From Chitinophagaceae bacterium (GTDB lineage Bacteria; Bacteroidota; Bacteroidia; Chitinophagales; Chitinophagaceae): DNA of 33,273 nucleotides. The position numbers were made by a program, and so were the translations under genes. Shown here piece by piece: positions 15,553 through 22,702 of the stretch. Every line of letters begins with the position of its first letter. Within the stretch, counting starts at the first letter, position 1. The stretch is taken from assembly GCA_004173355.1 (NCBI GenBank), contig SEAD01000043.1:1-33273 (forward strand), read 5' to 3'. The notes under the pieces are model-generated. The model was not told the DNA's origin and ran no database searches. It saw only the letters and a program-made list of their open reading frames with translations.

Positions 15553-16575
15553 TTAGAATGAAGCCCTGTCATGCAGCACAAACGGGTTTTCGATCACTTC
15601 CCCCTTGCCTCCGAGGACCATGGCAGCCATTGCCTTGCCCATGGCGGTAAAGTCGGTTGTGATGGTGGTGATCCCGTTTGCGATGATGCTTTTCAGGTTG
15701 GTTTCGTTATAGGAAATAAGTCCGATGTCTTTCCCCAGCTGCCATTTCTTTTCCCTCGCGAACTTGACGATGTCCACGAGGTGGTTGTCATCGATCACGA
15801 TAAAGGCATCTTTCACCTCGATGCTGTCCACATCAAGGGTATGTAAAACTTCAGCCTGCACCATTTTCTTGCGGGCAAACTTCTGGAAACCCGATACGAT
15901 ATCGCGGTTGCGCACCGATTCAGGAAACAGCAGGAAGAGACGGTTGTATTTTTTGACCAGTTCCTGCGAATCAAGCAGGATGGAATAAATGTCTTTTTCG
16001 AAATTCTGGTACACACCCGGGAAGTTGCCGGCATATTCCCGGAAACCCACGTCCAGCAGGAATGTACGCTTGGGATCAAGTTTGCCGAGAATGGCCTGTG
16101 TATCCTCATGGCTTTCGGGCATAATGATGTAGGTGTTGTAATACCCGGCCTGTTCACGGATCAGTGATTCAAACATCTTCATACTGTGGTGATGGAAGTA
16201 GATGTCCAGCGAACAGGTTTTCGGCAGGCTGTTGAGCAAGGCATTAAAAAGCGTTTCCTTGTAGGGCGTAAAAGTGCTGAAGAGCAGGAAAATCTTTTTC
16301 GTGAGATTAGTTTCCGTGCTCAGCACGTAATAGCCTTTACCCGGTATGGAATCGATAATGCCAGAAGACCGAAGCTCATTATAGGCGGTAAAAACCGAAC
16401 CCCGCGCCAGTGAAAAATGGGCAGAAATCTGATTCACGGAAGGAAGCATGTCGTCCTTGCCAAGCACCCCCTGGTCGATATTGCGGTGGATGGACTGCAC
16501 AATCTGTTTATACACTGGTGTTGTCAGCGATGTATCGATGGTGATCAGCTCTTTCAATTTTTTTGTTTTATTCAT
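15553..16575 (-). CDS. GntR-family transcriptional regulator with LacI-type sugar sensor domain
   Basis: The 340-residue protein has an N-terminal GntR winged helix at about 15-85 (VYKQIVQSIHRNI, LPSVNQISAHFSLARGSVF, YNELRSSGIIDSIPGKGYYV). Residues 92-335 form a periplasmic-binding/LacI-like effector domain (IIMPES, FIVIDDNHLVDIV, DIGLISYNET, GITTITTDFTAMGKAMAAMVLGG). This architecture is known from AraR of Bacillus subtilis and from Bacteroidota sugar regulators, where a sugar or sugar phosphate releases repression. It is the first gene of the ten-gene operon, so autoregulation of the whole run is likely. A palindrome matching the GntR consensus lies 63 bp upstream of its start. The inducer cannot be read from sequence; a product of the operon is the obvious candidate. 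Confidence 0.93.
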   Translation of the reverse strand: MNKTKKLKELITIDTSLTTPVYKQIVQSIHRNIDQGVLGKDDMLPSVNQISAHFSLARGSVFTAYNELRSSGIIDSIPGKGYYVLSTETNLTKKIFLLFSTFTPYKETLFNALLNSLPKTCSLDIYFHHHSMKMFESLIREQAGYYNTYIIMPESHEDTQAILGKLDPKRTFLLDVGFREYAGNFPGVYQNFEKDIYSILLDSQELVKKYNRLFLLFPESVRNRDIVSGFQKFARKKMVQAEVLHTLDVDSIEVKDAFIVIDDNHLVDIVKFAREKKWQLGKDIGLISYNETNLKSIIANGITTITTDFTAMGKAMAAMVLGGKGEVIENPFVLHDRASF

Positions 16576-16827
16576 AACACGATTCGTTAGTCAGGTTTAA
16601 TGGTTCGTAAAAGTAGGGAAATATTTCAAATAAATGAACAGGTATATACTGGTATGTTTTCGTTTTTTAATCTGCATCTAATCATCTGTTTAGGTGACAG
16701 ATTACTGAGTGTTCGGTTCAGTGGAAAGCAGCATCAGGTTGAACGGCAGGCGAATGTGGAGTGGCAAGGCATTGGCTAAAATAATCATGCCATTGGAACT
16801 TTAACCGCCTGATGGTGATAAATTTAC
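16576..16827. promoter_or_regulatory. Divergent intergenic region between the GntR operon and the GH30 gene
   Basis: This 252-bp region must hold the promoters of both the ten-gene operon and the GH30 gene. Beyond the palindrome at 16638-16653 I find only weak promoter candidates. These are TACTTTTA on the minus strand (16608-16615) and TAAATTTA on the plus strand (16819-16826), with TTG at 16793-16795 but a spacer of 23, longer than usual. If the plus-strand element were real, transcription would begin after the ATG at 16828, which would favour the GH30 start at 16849. There is no sign of a gene in the region. Confidence 0.4.
16638..16653. promoter_or_regulatory. Putative GntR operator palindrome
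   Basis: The sequence ACAGGTATATACTGGT reads as AC-NN-GTATATAC-NN-GT, a 16-bp palindrome that is perfect except at two positions in each half. The core GTATATAC fits the general GntR consensus GTMTAKAC exactly. It lies between the divergent regulator operon (start 16575) and the GH30 gene (start 16828). I noticed no second GTATATAC in the window. A weak minus-strand -7-like TACTTTTA sits at 16608-16615, about 22 bp away, so bound protein would cover the expected -33 region. The most likely ligand protein is the adjacent regulator. Confidence 0.6.
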
Positions 16828-18255
16828 ATGCATCAAACAATTATTGCCATGACACTATTCCGGAATCGTTTTTTTATGTCTTCCTGTATACTACTGCTGA
16901 CAGCCTGCGGCTGTGGCCAGCGGATCGGACCTGCTGATTACTGGCTTTCAGATCCGGATGCAGGCATCCTGTTCCGCAGGCAGGAGGGAGGGCCGGAATT
17001 CAGTGCCGGGGCGGGTTCGGGCACGGTGATCCGGATTGACACCGCGGGGAAATTCCAGGAGGTGGATGGTTTTGGATGGGCGTTGACGGGTGGTAGCGCA
17101 CAGCATATCATACGGATGGAAAGTGGCGGGCGTGCGAAGTTGCTGCACGACCTGTTTGCCACCGGCGACAGTGCGATTGGCGGCAGTTATGTGCGGTTGA
17201 GTATCGGAGCTTCAGACCTCAATGAAAAGGTGTTCTCCTACAACGACCTGCCGGCGGGCGAGACCGATACTGCGCTGCTCCGGTTTGACCTTGGTCCGGA
17301 CAAGTCGGACGTGATCCCCGTGATGAAAGAAATCCTGGCGATCAATCCCGCGATCAAAGTGATGGGTTCCCCCTGGTCGCCCCCGGTATGGATGAAGGAT
17401 AACAACGATACCCGCGGCGGGAGTCTCCGTCCTGAGTATTATGATGTGTATGCCCGGTACTTTGTGAAGTATATCCGGGAGATGGCGAAACAGGGAATCC
17501 GGATTGATGCGGTCACGGTACAGAATGAACCACTGCATCCGGGAAACAATCCAAGCCTCCTGATGCCTGCGGAGCAGCAGCTCGAGTTTGTGCGCGACCA
17601 TCTTGGACCGGTATTTAAAAAAGATGGGATCAGCACAAAGATTATCCTTTACGATCACAACTGCGACAAGCCCGAGTATCCCATTTCTATCCTGGATGAT
17701 CCGGAAGCAAAAAAATACATTGATGGCTCGGCGTTTCATTTATATGCCGGCGACATCACGGCGCTTTCAAAAGTGCATGATGCCCATCCCGACCGGAATT
17801 TGTATTTCACCGAACAATGGGTGGGTGCGCCAGGTGATATGCCGCGTGACCTGCGCGAGCATACCCGTAATCTCATGATCGGAGCCATGCGCAACTGGAG
17901 CAAAACGGTGATTGAATGGAATCTCGCGGCTGATCCCGCCAGCAATCCGCATACTGATCGGGGTGGCTGCGATCGCTGCCTGGGTGCGGTCACCATTGAC
18001 AAAAACAATTACACCCGCAATCCCGCATACTACACCATCGCCCACCTGTCCAGGTTTGTGCGGCCGGGTTCAAAGCGAATAGAGAGTACTGCTACAAAGG
18101 AATTACCCAACGTCGCCTTTAAAACCCCTGACGGAAAAATAGTGTTGCTGGTGATGAATGACACCAGTAAAGAAACTGAATTCTCAATCGAAATAAACCA
18201 AACCCACACCCAACAAAAACTCAGGGCTGGTTCTATCGCGACATATATTTTTTAA
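16828..18255 (+). CDS. GH30 family beta-glycosidase, lipoprotein
   Basis: The protein has 475 residues from the first ATG; ATG at 16849 (MTLFRNRFFM) is an equally good start. A lipoprotein signal follows (CILLLTAC, lipobox Cys27), so it is likely anchored outside the cytoplasm. GH30 features are clear: EVDGFGWALTGGSA near residue 78, YVRLSIGASDL, KVMGSPWSPPVWMK, the acid/base Glu234 in VTVQNEPLH and the nucleophile Glu329 in LYFTEQWVG. A C-terminal beta side domain (KIVLLVMNDTSKETEFSI) completes the family fold. GH30 enzymes of this type act on beta-glucosyl or related linkages (glucosylceramidase-like, beta-1,6-glucanase); the linkage cannot be read here. It is divergent from the sugar operon and shares its regulatory region, so co-control is plausible. 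Confidence 0.93.
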   Translation: MHQTIIAMTLFRNRFFMSSCILLLTACGCGQRIGPADYWLSDPDAGILFRRQEGGPEFSAGAGSGTVIRIDTAGKFQEVDGFGWALTGGSAQHIIRMESGGRAKLLHDLFATGDSAIGGSYVRLSIGASDLNEKVFSYNDLPAGETDTALLRFDLGPDKSDVIPVMKEILAINPAIKVMGSPWSPPVWMKDNNDTRGGSLRPEYYDVYARYFVKYIREMAKQGIRIDAVTVQNEPLHPGNNPSLLMPAEQQLEFVRDHLGPVFKKDGISTKIILYDHNCDKPEYPISILDDPEAKKYIDGSAFHLYAGDITALSKVHDAHPDRNLYFTEQWVGAPGDMPRDLREHTRNLMIGAMRNWSKTVIEWNLAADPASNPHTDRGGCDRCLGAVTIDKNNYTRNPAYYTIAHLSRFVRPGSKRIESTATKELPNVAFKTPDGKIVLLVMNDTSKETEFSIEINQTHTQQKLRAGSIATYIF

Positions 18256-18304
18256 AAGTCCAAATAAAATAAAAGCAAAAAGCCAACCTGGATTCCGACG
18301 CCTC

Positions 18305-18359
18305 ATTTCAAGCGGCCCGCGGAGGTTAACAATAATCAAAACGTTCAGGCCCTTGAAAT
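18305..18359. repeat. Imperfect inverted repeat
   Basis: The left arm is ATTTCAAG(c)GGCC at 18305-18317 and the right arm is GGCCCTTGAAAT at 18348-18359. They pair over 12 bp with one bulged base around a loop of about 30 nt. No T-run follows either side, so it is not a standard terminator. It could be an RNA structure in the GH30 3' region or an operator remnant. Confidence 0.4.
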
Positions 18360-18423
18360 TCAGCGGAGGAAACAGGTTGATTTTTGCGCTGTTCAAAAAC
18401 AAGAGCCAAGTATAAAAAAAAGA

Positions 18424-18455
18424 AGGGCCAGGATAGAAATCCAGCCCTGTATTTT
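18424..18455. terminator. Possible (bidirectional) terminator after the GH30 gene
   Basis: AGGGC pairs with GCCCT and GGAT with ATCC around an AGAA loop, with a small internal mismatch between the two stems. The plus strand continues GTATTTT. On the other strand the hairpin is followed by a run of T (the A-run at 18414-18421). The stem is imperfect, so confidence is limited. Confidence 0.4.
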
Positions 18456-18581
18456 AATCCAATATCCTATGAAAAACCAATGCAAGGATACACCCCTTAT
18501 TCGCTTAAGTCAATACCATTTTAAGGGTATATCGGAAAAATTAATAATTGGTCGGAAACGGCCTGAAAAATCCTTTTTGCA

Positions 18582-18836
18582 ATGGCTTCAACAGAAGAAT
18601 TTGAACTACCGGTCACCTTTTTGGGGGAGGAGCGGATGCTACCTGCCAGTTTCAGTACCAGGGGATACATCCACCGGATCAGTATAGCGATCGACGGCGT
18701 GCTCGTGCATTTTGAACCGGATGAAGAGCGGAATTACCGGGCGATACTGGACGAGCCACTGGGCAAAACAAACGTCAGTCAGGGGCTGGTACAGGCCGTT
18801 GTAGAATCACTGGAAAAACTTTTTAAAAACGGATGA
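18582..18836 (+). CDS. Small conserved-looking protein of unknown function
   Basis: This 84-residue soluble protein has no signal or membrane segment. It reads as a compact alpha/beta domain (FELPVTFLGEERMLPASF, then YIHRISIAIDGVLVHFEPDEERNYRAIL, then a C-terminal helix VQAVVESLEKLF). I do not recognise the family. Its stop overlaps the start of the AraC gene as ATGA (18833-18836), which suggests translational coupling and supports it being a real gene. Another frame overlapping it (18469-18687) has no such support. Confidence 0.65.
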   Translation: MASTEEFELPVTFLGEERMLPASFSTRGYIHRISIAIDGVLVHFEPDEERNYRAILDEPLGKTNVSQGLVQAVVESLEKLFKNG

Positions 18837-19711
18837 CAAGTACACCTTTACTGGAGCTGGGTGATACAGCAAGCGGGCTTCCTTTTGAGATCCATACCAT
18901 GGAGTGGATTGCCACGAACCGGTGGGAGCAGAATGCGACGGCGCACCGGCACAATTATTTTGTAATCATGTGGGTGGTCAGTGGCAGCGGCCGTCACCGG
19001 GTCGACATGCATGAATACCCGGTTCGGGACAACAGTATTTTCTGTATTGCACCGGGTCAGGTACACCAGCTCCGGACGGAAGGACCACTGCATGGCTATG
19101 TAATTTCATTTACACAGGAATTCCTGGGTATGCACGATAACCAGGCGGAACTGATTTTCCGTTGTTCGGTTGCCGCATCACCGGATGGCGGTCCGGTCAT
19201 CCCTGTTACCCCGGATATGAATGACGAATTGCGGGATGTGGCCCTGAAACTCGAAAAGGAATACCAGCACTTTTTCCTGCTTCGATCCGAAGTATTGCGT
19301 GGGTATCTCAGGATTTTTCTCGTATACCTGTCACGTGGGGTTGACCTGACGGCGGCCACAGCGATCCCTTCCAGGCATGGGGAGATGGTACGTCATTTTT
19401 CAGAATTGCTGGAAAAGGATTTTAAAAAAGAACATTCCGTATCGGGGTATGCATCACAGCTGGTTGTCACCCCCAACTACCTGAATGATGTCATCAAAAA
19501 AAACACCGGTTTCCCGGCCAGCCACCACATACAGCAACGCATCATTCTCGAAGCAAAACGACAGGCCATTTATTCAGGTGTGACCATGAAAGAGATTGCC
19601 TACGATCTGGGTTTTGATGATGTGGCCCATTTCAGCAAATTTTTTAAAAACGCAACGGGAAAAAGTTTCACCGACTTCAAAAAAAACCTCACAGATGGAT
19701 TCAGTCAATGA
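18833..19711 (+). CDS. AraC family transcriptional regulator
   Basis: This protein has 292 residues. The N-terminal half is an AraC-type cupin sensor (TAHRHNYFVIMWVVSGSGRH at about 36-55, then FCIAPGQVHQL). The C-terminal 100 residues hold the two helix-turn-helix motifs: SVSGYASQLVVTPNYLNDVI, then MKEIAYDLGFDDVAHFSKFF and the signature ATGKSFTDFKK. It overlaps the upstream 84-residue gene by 4 bp and the downstream YceI gene by 17 bp. It therefore probably leads or belongs to a transcript that includes the YceI, dioxygenase and hydrolase genes. The effector is unknown; the downstream genes suggest an aromatic or quinone compound (inference). Confidence 0.93.
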   Translation: MTSTPLLELGDTASGLPFEIHTMEWIATNRWEQNATAHRHNYFVIMWVVSGSGRHRVDMHEYPVRDNSIFCIAPGQVHQLRTEGPLHGYVISFTQEFLGMHDNQAELIFRCSVAASPDGGPVIPVTPDMNDELRDVALKLEKEYQHFFLLRSEVLRGYLRIFLVYLSRGVDLTAATAIPSRHGEMVRHFSELLEKDFKKEHSVSGYASQLVVTPNYLNDVIKKNTGFPASHHIQQRIILEAKRQAIYSGVTMKEIAYDLGFDDVAHFSKFFKNATGKSFTDFKKNLTDGFSQ

Positions 19712-20255
19712 TCAATCGGTAGTCTGGGCGATCGACCCCGTACACTCACGCATCCGTTTTGATGCGAGGTATCTTCTCATCAGCAATGTGTCGGGATGGT
19801 TCAGTGATTTTGAGGGCACGGTCCAGTGCCCGGGTGATGGATTCGACCACTGCCGGATCCGTGTTGCGATCTATACCCATTCGATTTATACGGGCAACGA
19901 GCAACGCGACGGACACCTCCGGTCGGCTGATTTTTTCGACGCCGCCCGTTTTCCCGTAATAGGTTTCCACAGTGAAGGGGTCAATCTACTGGAAGACCAC
20001 CAGCTGGTGATTGATGGCGTGATCAGCATCCGCGGAATACAGCGCCGGCAGCGGGTTTCAGCGACCTGGACCGGCACTGTGCCCGATCCGATGGGAAACC
20101 TGAAAGCCGGTTTTACGCTGGCGCTGGTGTTGGACCGCAGGGAATTTGATCTCAGCTGGAACCAGACATTTGATAAAGCCGGGATCCTGCTGTCGGATGA
20201 AATACACCTGCAGGCTGACATCCAGCTGCTGCGGCTGACCAGCCCGGAACAATAA
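19695..20255 (+). CDS. YceI family protein (lipocalin-like fold, no signal peptide)
   Basis: I chose the ATG at 19695 (MDSVNDQSVVWAIDPVHS), giving 186 residues. The same frame is open further upstream, but only inside the AraC gene. The YceI fold is seen in WAIDPVHSRIRFDARYLLISNVSGWF, then the typical SIYTGNEQRDGHLRSADFFD at about 58-77, FPVIGFHSEG, and an RREFDLSWNQ segment near the C-terminus. YceI proteins bind isoprenoid or other hydrophobic molecules in a beta-barrel. Most are periplasmic, but this one lacks an export signal. It overlaps the AraC gene by 17 bp, so the two are probably co-expressed. Confidence 0.9.
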   Translation: MDSVNDQSVVWAIDPVHSRIRFDARYLLISNVSGWFSDFEGTVQCPGDGFDHCRIRVAIYTHSIYTGNEQRDGHLRSADFFDAARFPVIGFHSEGVNLLEDHQLVIDGVISIRGIQRRQRVSATWTGTVPDPMGNLKAGFTLALVLDRREFDLSWNQTFDKAGILLSDEIHLQADIQLLRLTSPEQ

Positions 20256-20290
20256 CCCGCATTTGTACAACGGAATCTGTGGGATCTCCA

Positions 20291-20321
20291 TTGCAGGGGA
20301 TGGCATCGGGGCGGATATTTG
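20291..20321 (+). promoter_or_regulatory. Possible promoter upstream of the MhqO-like gene
   Basis: TTG at 20291-20293 and GATATTTG at 20314-20321 are separated by 20 nt, resembling the Bacteroidota -33/-7 pattern with one mismatch in TAnnTTTG. The start codon is 38 nt downstream. This would allow the dioxygenase and hydrolase genes to be expressed apart from the regulator. Weak evidence. Confidence 0.35.
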
Positions 20322-20359
20322 CATTGTCATTTAACACATAACAATTCAAATTATCCATC

Positions 20360-21304
20360 ATGACAGCTCCAATAAAAGGTTTACACCATATTACCGCAAT
20401 CGCCGGGGATGCCCAGCGCAATTTTGACTTTTATACCAATGTGCTTGGACTCCGGCTTGTAAAAAAGACGGTTAATTTCGATGACCCCGGCACTTACCAC
20501 CTCTACTACGGCAATGAATCCGGCGAGCCCGGCACCATCCTCACATTTTTCCCATGGAAACATGTAAAAAAAGGAAAAGCAGGTGTGGGTATGGCCACCG
20601 AAATCGCTTATTCCGTTCCTGCCGGAAGTCTCGACTACTGGATCGGACGCCTGGAGGCAGCGGGTGCTGCACCTTCTTCAAAACAGATGGCGTTCGGGGA
20701 AGAGTTTATAAGTTTTGCTGATCCTGACGGACTGGACCTGAAACTGGTGGTGGCAACAACTGCAGACAACCGTAAACCATGGACTGCATCAATTGAGGAA
20801 GATAAGGCACTGAAGGGTTTCAGGGGGATCACACTCACGCTCCGCGACCACCGCGCCACCGCTGCAATACTCGTGTCTGTGTTCGGATACAAACTGCTTG
20901 CGCAGGAAGGTAATGTGTACCGCTTCAGTACCGGGGCCATTGAAGGTGCATCCATTGTGGACATTATCGAAATACCCGATGGCCAGCCAGGGATCAATGC
21001 CGGCGGTACCAATCACCACGTGGCTTTCAGGGTGCAGGATGACAAAGTACTGATGGAATACCGGGAAAAAATCGCCGGTCTTGGTTTCCATATCACACCA
21101 AAAATCGACCGCAATTATTTCTATTCATTGTATTTCCGTGAACCAGGTGGTGTGCTGTTTGAAATCGCATCCGACAATCCCGGATTTGATGTGGATGAAT
21201 CACTGGAGGAGCTGGGAACAAACCTGAAGCTTCCGGCACAGTATGAAGACAGCCGCGCGGAAATTGAGAAAACCCTTCCAGGTCTTACCAGTACCATTAA
21301 ATAA
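20360..21304 (+). CDS. Ring-cleaving dioxygenase, VOC superfamily (MhqO/LinE-like)
   Basis: The 314-residue cytoplasmic protein has two VOC (glyoxalase-fold) modules, at about 6-130 and 150-280. Likely metal ligands are the His of GLHHIT (9/10), the His of GGTNHHVAF (219/220) and Glu268 in GVLFEIASDNPGF. The stretch DRNYFYSLYFREPGG at about 250-264 is typical of the MhqO/MhqA/LinE hydroquinone dioxygenase group. Predicted role: Fe-dependent cleavage of hydroquinones or related aromatics. An MhqD-like hydrolase starts 6 bp downstream, the same pairing as in the quinone-stress operon of Bacillus subtilis. Function is from family knowledge; the substrate is inferred. Confidence 0.92.
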   Translation: MTAPIKGLHHITAIAGDAQRNFDFYTNVLGLRLVKKTVNFDDPGTYHLYYGNESGEPGTILTFFPWKHVKKGKAGVGMATEIAYSVPAGSLDYWIGRLEAAGAAPSSKQMAFGEEFISFADPDGLDLKLVVATTADNRKPWTASIEEDKALKGFRGITLTLRDHRATAAILVSVFGYKLLAQEGNVYRFSTGAIEGASIVDIIEIPDGQPGINAGGTNHHVAFRVQDDKVLMEYREKIAGLGFHITPKIDRNYFYSLYFREPGGVLFEIASDNPGFDVDESLEELGTNLKLPAQYEDSRAEIEKTLPGLTSTIK

Positions 21305-21310
21305 TCAGTT

Positions 21311-21931
21311 ATGTCAAACCAGATAATTTTGACCGGCCCTTCACCCGAAAAAACGGGGAAGGCACTGGTCCTCGTCCATGGCCGCGGCGGAACCGCTGCT
21401 GATATCCTTTCACTCGCTACGGAATTGCCCGTCGGGTCATTCACACTCGCAGCCCCGGAGGCGGCGTCCAATACCTGGTATCCCTATTCTTTCCTGGCTC
21501 CGAAAAGCCAGAACCAGCCCGCCCTCGACCAGTCGCTCGAAACACTCGCCGCCACCCGCCGGCAACTGAATGCAGCAGGGGTGGATGACAGCCGGATTTA
21601 CTGGCTCGGTTTTTCCCAGGGTGCCTGCCTGACGCTTGAATACACCACGAGGAATGCAGCCAGGTTTGGCGGTATCGTGGCGTTCACCGGGGGGTTGCTT
21701 GGACCTGAACTTGATACAACGGCCTACAGTGGCGACTTCCAGGGCACGCCTGTGCTCATCGCCAGCAGTGATCCCGATCCACATGTACCCGTGGAAAGGG
21801 TGCAGGTATCCTCGGTGCTGATGCAAAGGATGGGGGCGGACGTCCTCACGAAAATTTTCCCGGGAATGGGACATACGATCACCCGTCAGGAAATCGATCT
21901 CGCTGTCTCCCATGTATTTGAAAGAAAATGA
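21311..21931 (+). CDS. Alpha/beta hydrolase, phospholipase/carboxylesterase type (MhqD-like)
   Basis: The 206-residue protein has a complete alpha/beta-hydrolase triad. Ser102 lies in WLGFSQGAC, the Asp is in SDPDPHVP (probably Asp156), and His188 is in FPGMGHT. The oxyanion region is LVLVHGRGGTAADIL. No signal peptide is present. Size and motifs fit the small esterase group that includes MhqD. It follows the ring-cleaving dioxygenase gene by 6 bp, so it may hydrolyse the ring-fission product or a related ester (inference). The downstream small gene begins 51 bp later. Confidence 0.92.
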   Translation: MSNQIILTGPSPEKTGKALVLVHGRGGTAADILSLATELPVGSFTLAAPEAASNTWYPYSFLAPKSQNQPALDQSLETLAATRRQLNAAGVDDSRIYWLGFSQGACLTLEYTTRNAARFGGIVAFTGGLLGPELDTTAYSGDFQGTPVLIASSDPDPHVPVERVQVSSVLMQRMGADVLTKIFPGMGHTITRQEIDLAVSHVFERK

Positions 21932-21982
21932 TTTTCTTTTCTGGCATATGCATTGATGGTATAAGTCAACAATTTTTACCAA

Positions 21983-22273
21983 TTGAAAGAAGCGTCATTC
22001 TGTTTAAAACTCACGATCAAAACCGCCGGGGGCCACGAGGTATTCGGTGAGTTTTTCCTTGGGGCCAACCGTAAGATTGCCGAGAATATCTTCCAGCAGC
22101 TGAAAGGCGACCGGGATGTGGATGACCGGAATATCCTGCAGCTCGACCTCATGGAATCGAAGAACGGATTGCCCGTGAACATCAAAATGATGACATGCGA
22201 CCTGCATGAACTGCAGGAGAATTGCCGTATCATTACAAAGGAAATGTTCCGTGTTTTCAATCTCGAAGAATAA
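21983..22273 (+). CDS. Small protein of unknown function (TTG start)
   Basis: This protein has 96 residues from a TTG codon. An in-frame stop just upstream (TAA at 21962-21964, after ATG-GTA) leaves TTG at 21983 as the best start before the conserved-looking sequence (SFCLKLTIKTAGGHEVFGEFFLG). It is soluble, with no signal, a beta-rich start and a C-terminal helix (LQENCRIITKEMFRVFNLEE). The family is not recognised. Only 4 bp separate it from the DUF486 gene, which suggests co-expression. The start assignment is less certain than the frame. Confidence 0.6.
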   Translation: MKEASFCLKLTIKTAGGHEVFGEFFLGANRKIAENIFQQLKGDRDVDDRNILQLDLMESKNGLPVNIKMMTCDLHELQENCRIITKEMFRVFNLEE

Positions 22274-22277
22274 TCCA

Positions 22278-22616
22278 ATGCGCACAATCCTCCTGCTCGC
22301 CGCTTCCAACATTTTTATGACTTTCGCGTGGTATTACCATCTCAAACATGAAGGCTGGCCTTTATGGAAAGCGATCCTTGTAAGCTGGATGATTGCACTC
22401 ATCGAATATTGTCTCGCCGTACCGGCCAACCGGATCGGGAAGGACAGCGGGTACAGCCTGTTCCAGTTGAAAATCATCCAGGAAGTAATCACGCTGACGG
22501 TCTTTGGTATATTTGCCGTGTATGTGATGAAGGAAAGTTTTCACTGGCGATACCTGGTGAGCTTTGGATTGCTGCTTGGCGCCGCCTGGTTTATGTTTAC
22601 AAAAAGGTTTGGGTAA
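22278..22616 (+). CDS. DUF486 (DMT-like) small membrane protein
   Basis: I chose the ATG at 22278 (MRTILLLAASNIFMTFAWYYHLK), giving 112 residues. The longer frame starting at 22206 lies inside the preceding gene. Four hydrophobic helices are visible, and the motif FMTFAWYYHLK followed by LVSWMIALIEYCLAVPANRIG is characteristic of DUF486. The family resembles half-size drug/metabolite transporters, but no substrate is known. The C-terminus ends with LLLGAAWFMFTKRFG in the membrane-proximal part. It is 4 bp downstream of the small TTG-start gene. Confidence 0.9.
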   Translation: MRTILLLAASNIFMTFAWYYHLKHEGWPLWKAILVSWMIALIEYCLAVPANRIGKDSGYSLFQLKIIQEVITLTVFGIFAVYVMKESFHWRYLVSFGLLLGAAWFMFTKRFG

Positions 22617-22655
22617 AATAATCCATCAATGCTTTGTTAATACCCTTCCGGTTGT

Positions 22656-22685
22656 TTTGACTTACCGGCCTGCGGGTTAACTTTA
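22656..22685 (+). promoter_or_regulatory. Bacteroidota-type promoter for the peroxiredoxin-like gene
   Basis: TTTG at 22656-22659 and TAACTTTA at 22678-22685 are 18 nt apart, close to the TTTG/TAnnTTTG consensus with one mismatch. Transcription would begin near 22692, about 10 nt before the ATG at 22703. Confidence 0.5.
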
Positions 22686-22702
22686 CCGACTAATTCCCCG
22701 AT

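Larger units (their letters stand above)
18256..18581. other. Intergenic region without a convincing gene
   Basis: The 326 bp between the GH30 gene and the next small gene contain an imperfect inverted repeat (18305-18359) and a hairpin with T-rich flanks (18424-18455), both listed separately. Short reading frames on both strands here have no recognisable protein features. No clear TAnnTTTG promoter for the downstream genes was found. Confidence 0.5.

Noticed and set aside
16772-16795. CATTGG repeated twice before the GH30 gene as a promoter or binding site
   Set aside because: It is too short and does not fit the Bacteroidota promoter spacing.
18469-18687. A 72-codon frame overlapping the start of the 84-residue gene
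   Set aside because: It has no domain and overlaps, in another frame, a gene that is coupled to AraC by an ATGA overlap.
19596-19694. The longer YceI reading frame beginning inside the AraC gene
   Set aside because: The extension lies entirely within the AraC helix-turn-helix coding sequence and precedes the YceI fold; the ATG at 19695 fits the family start.
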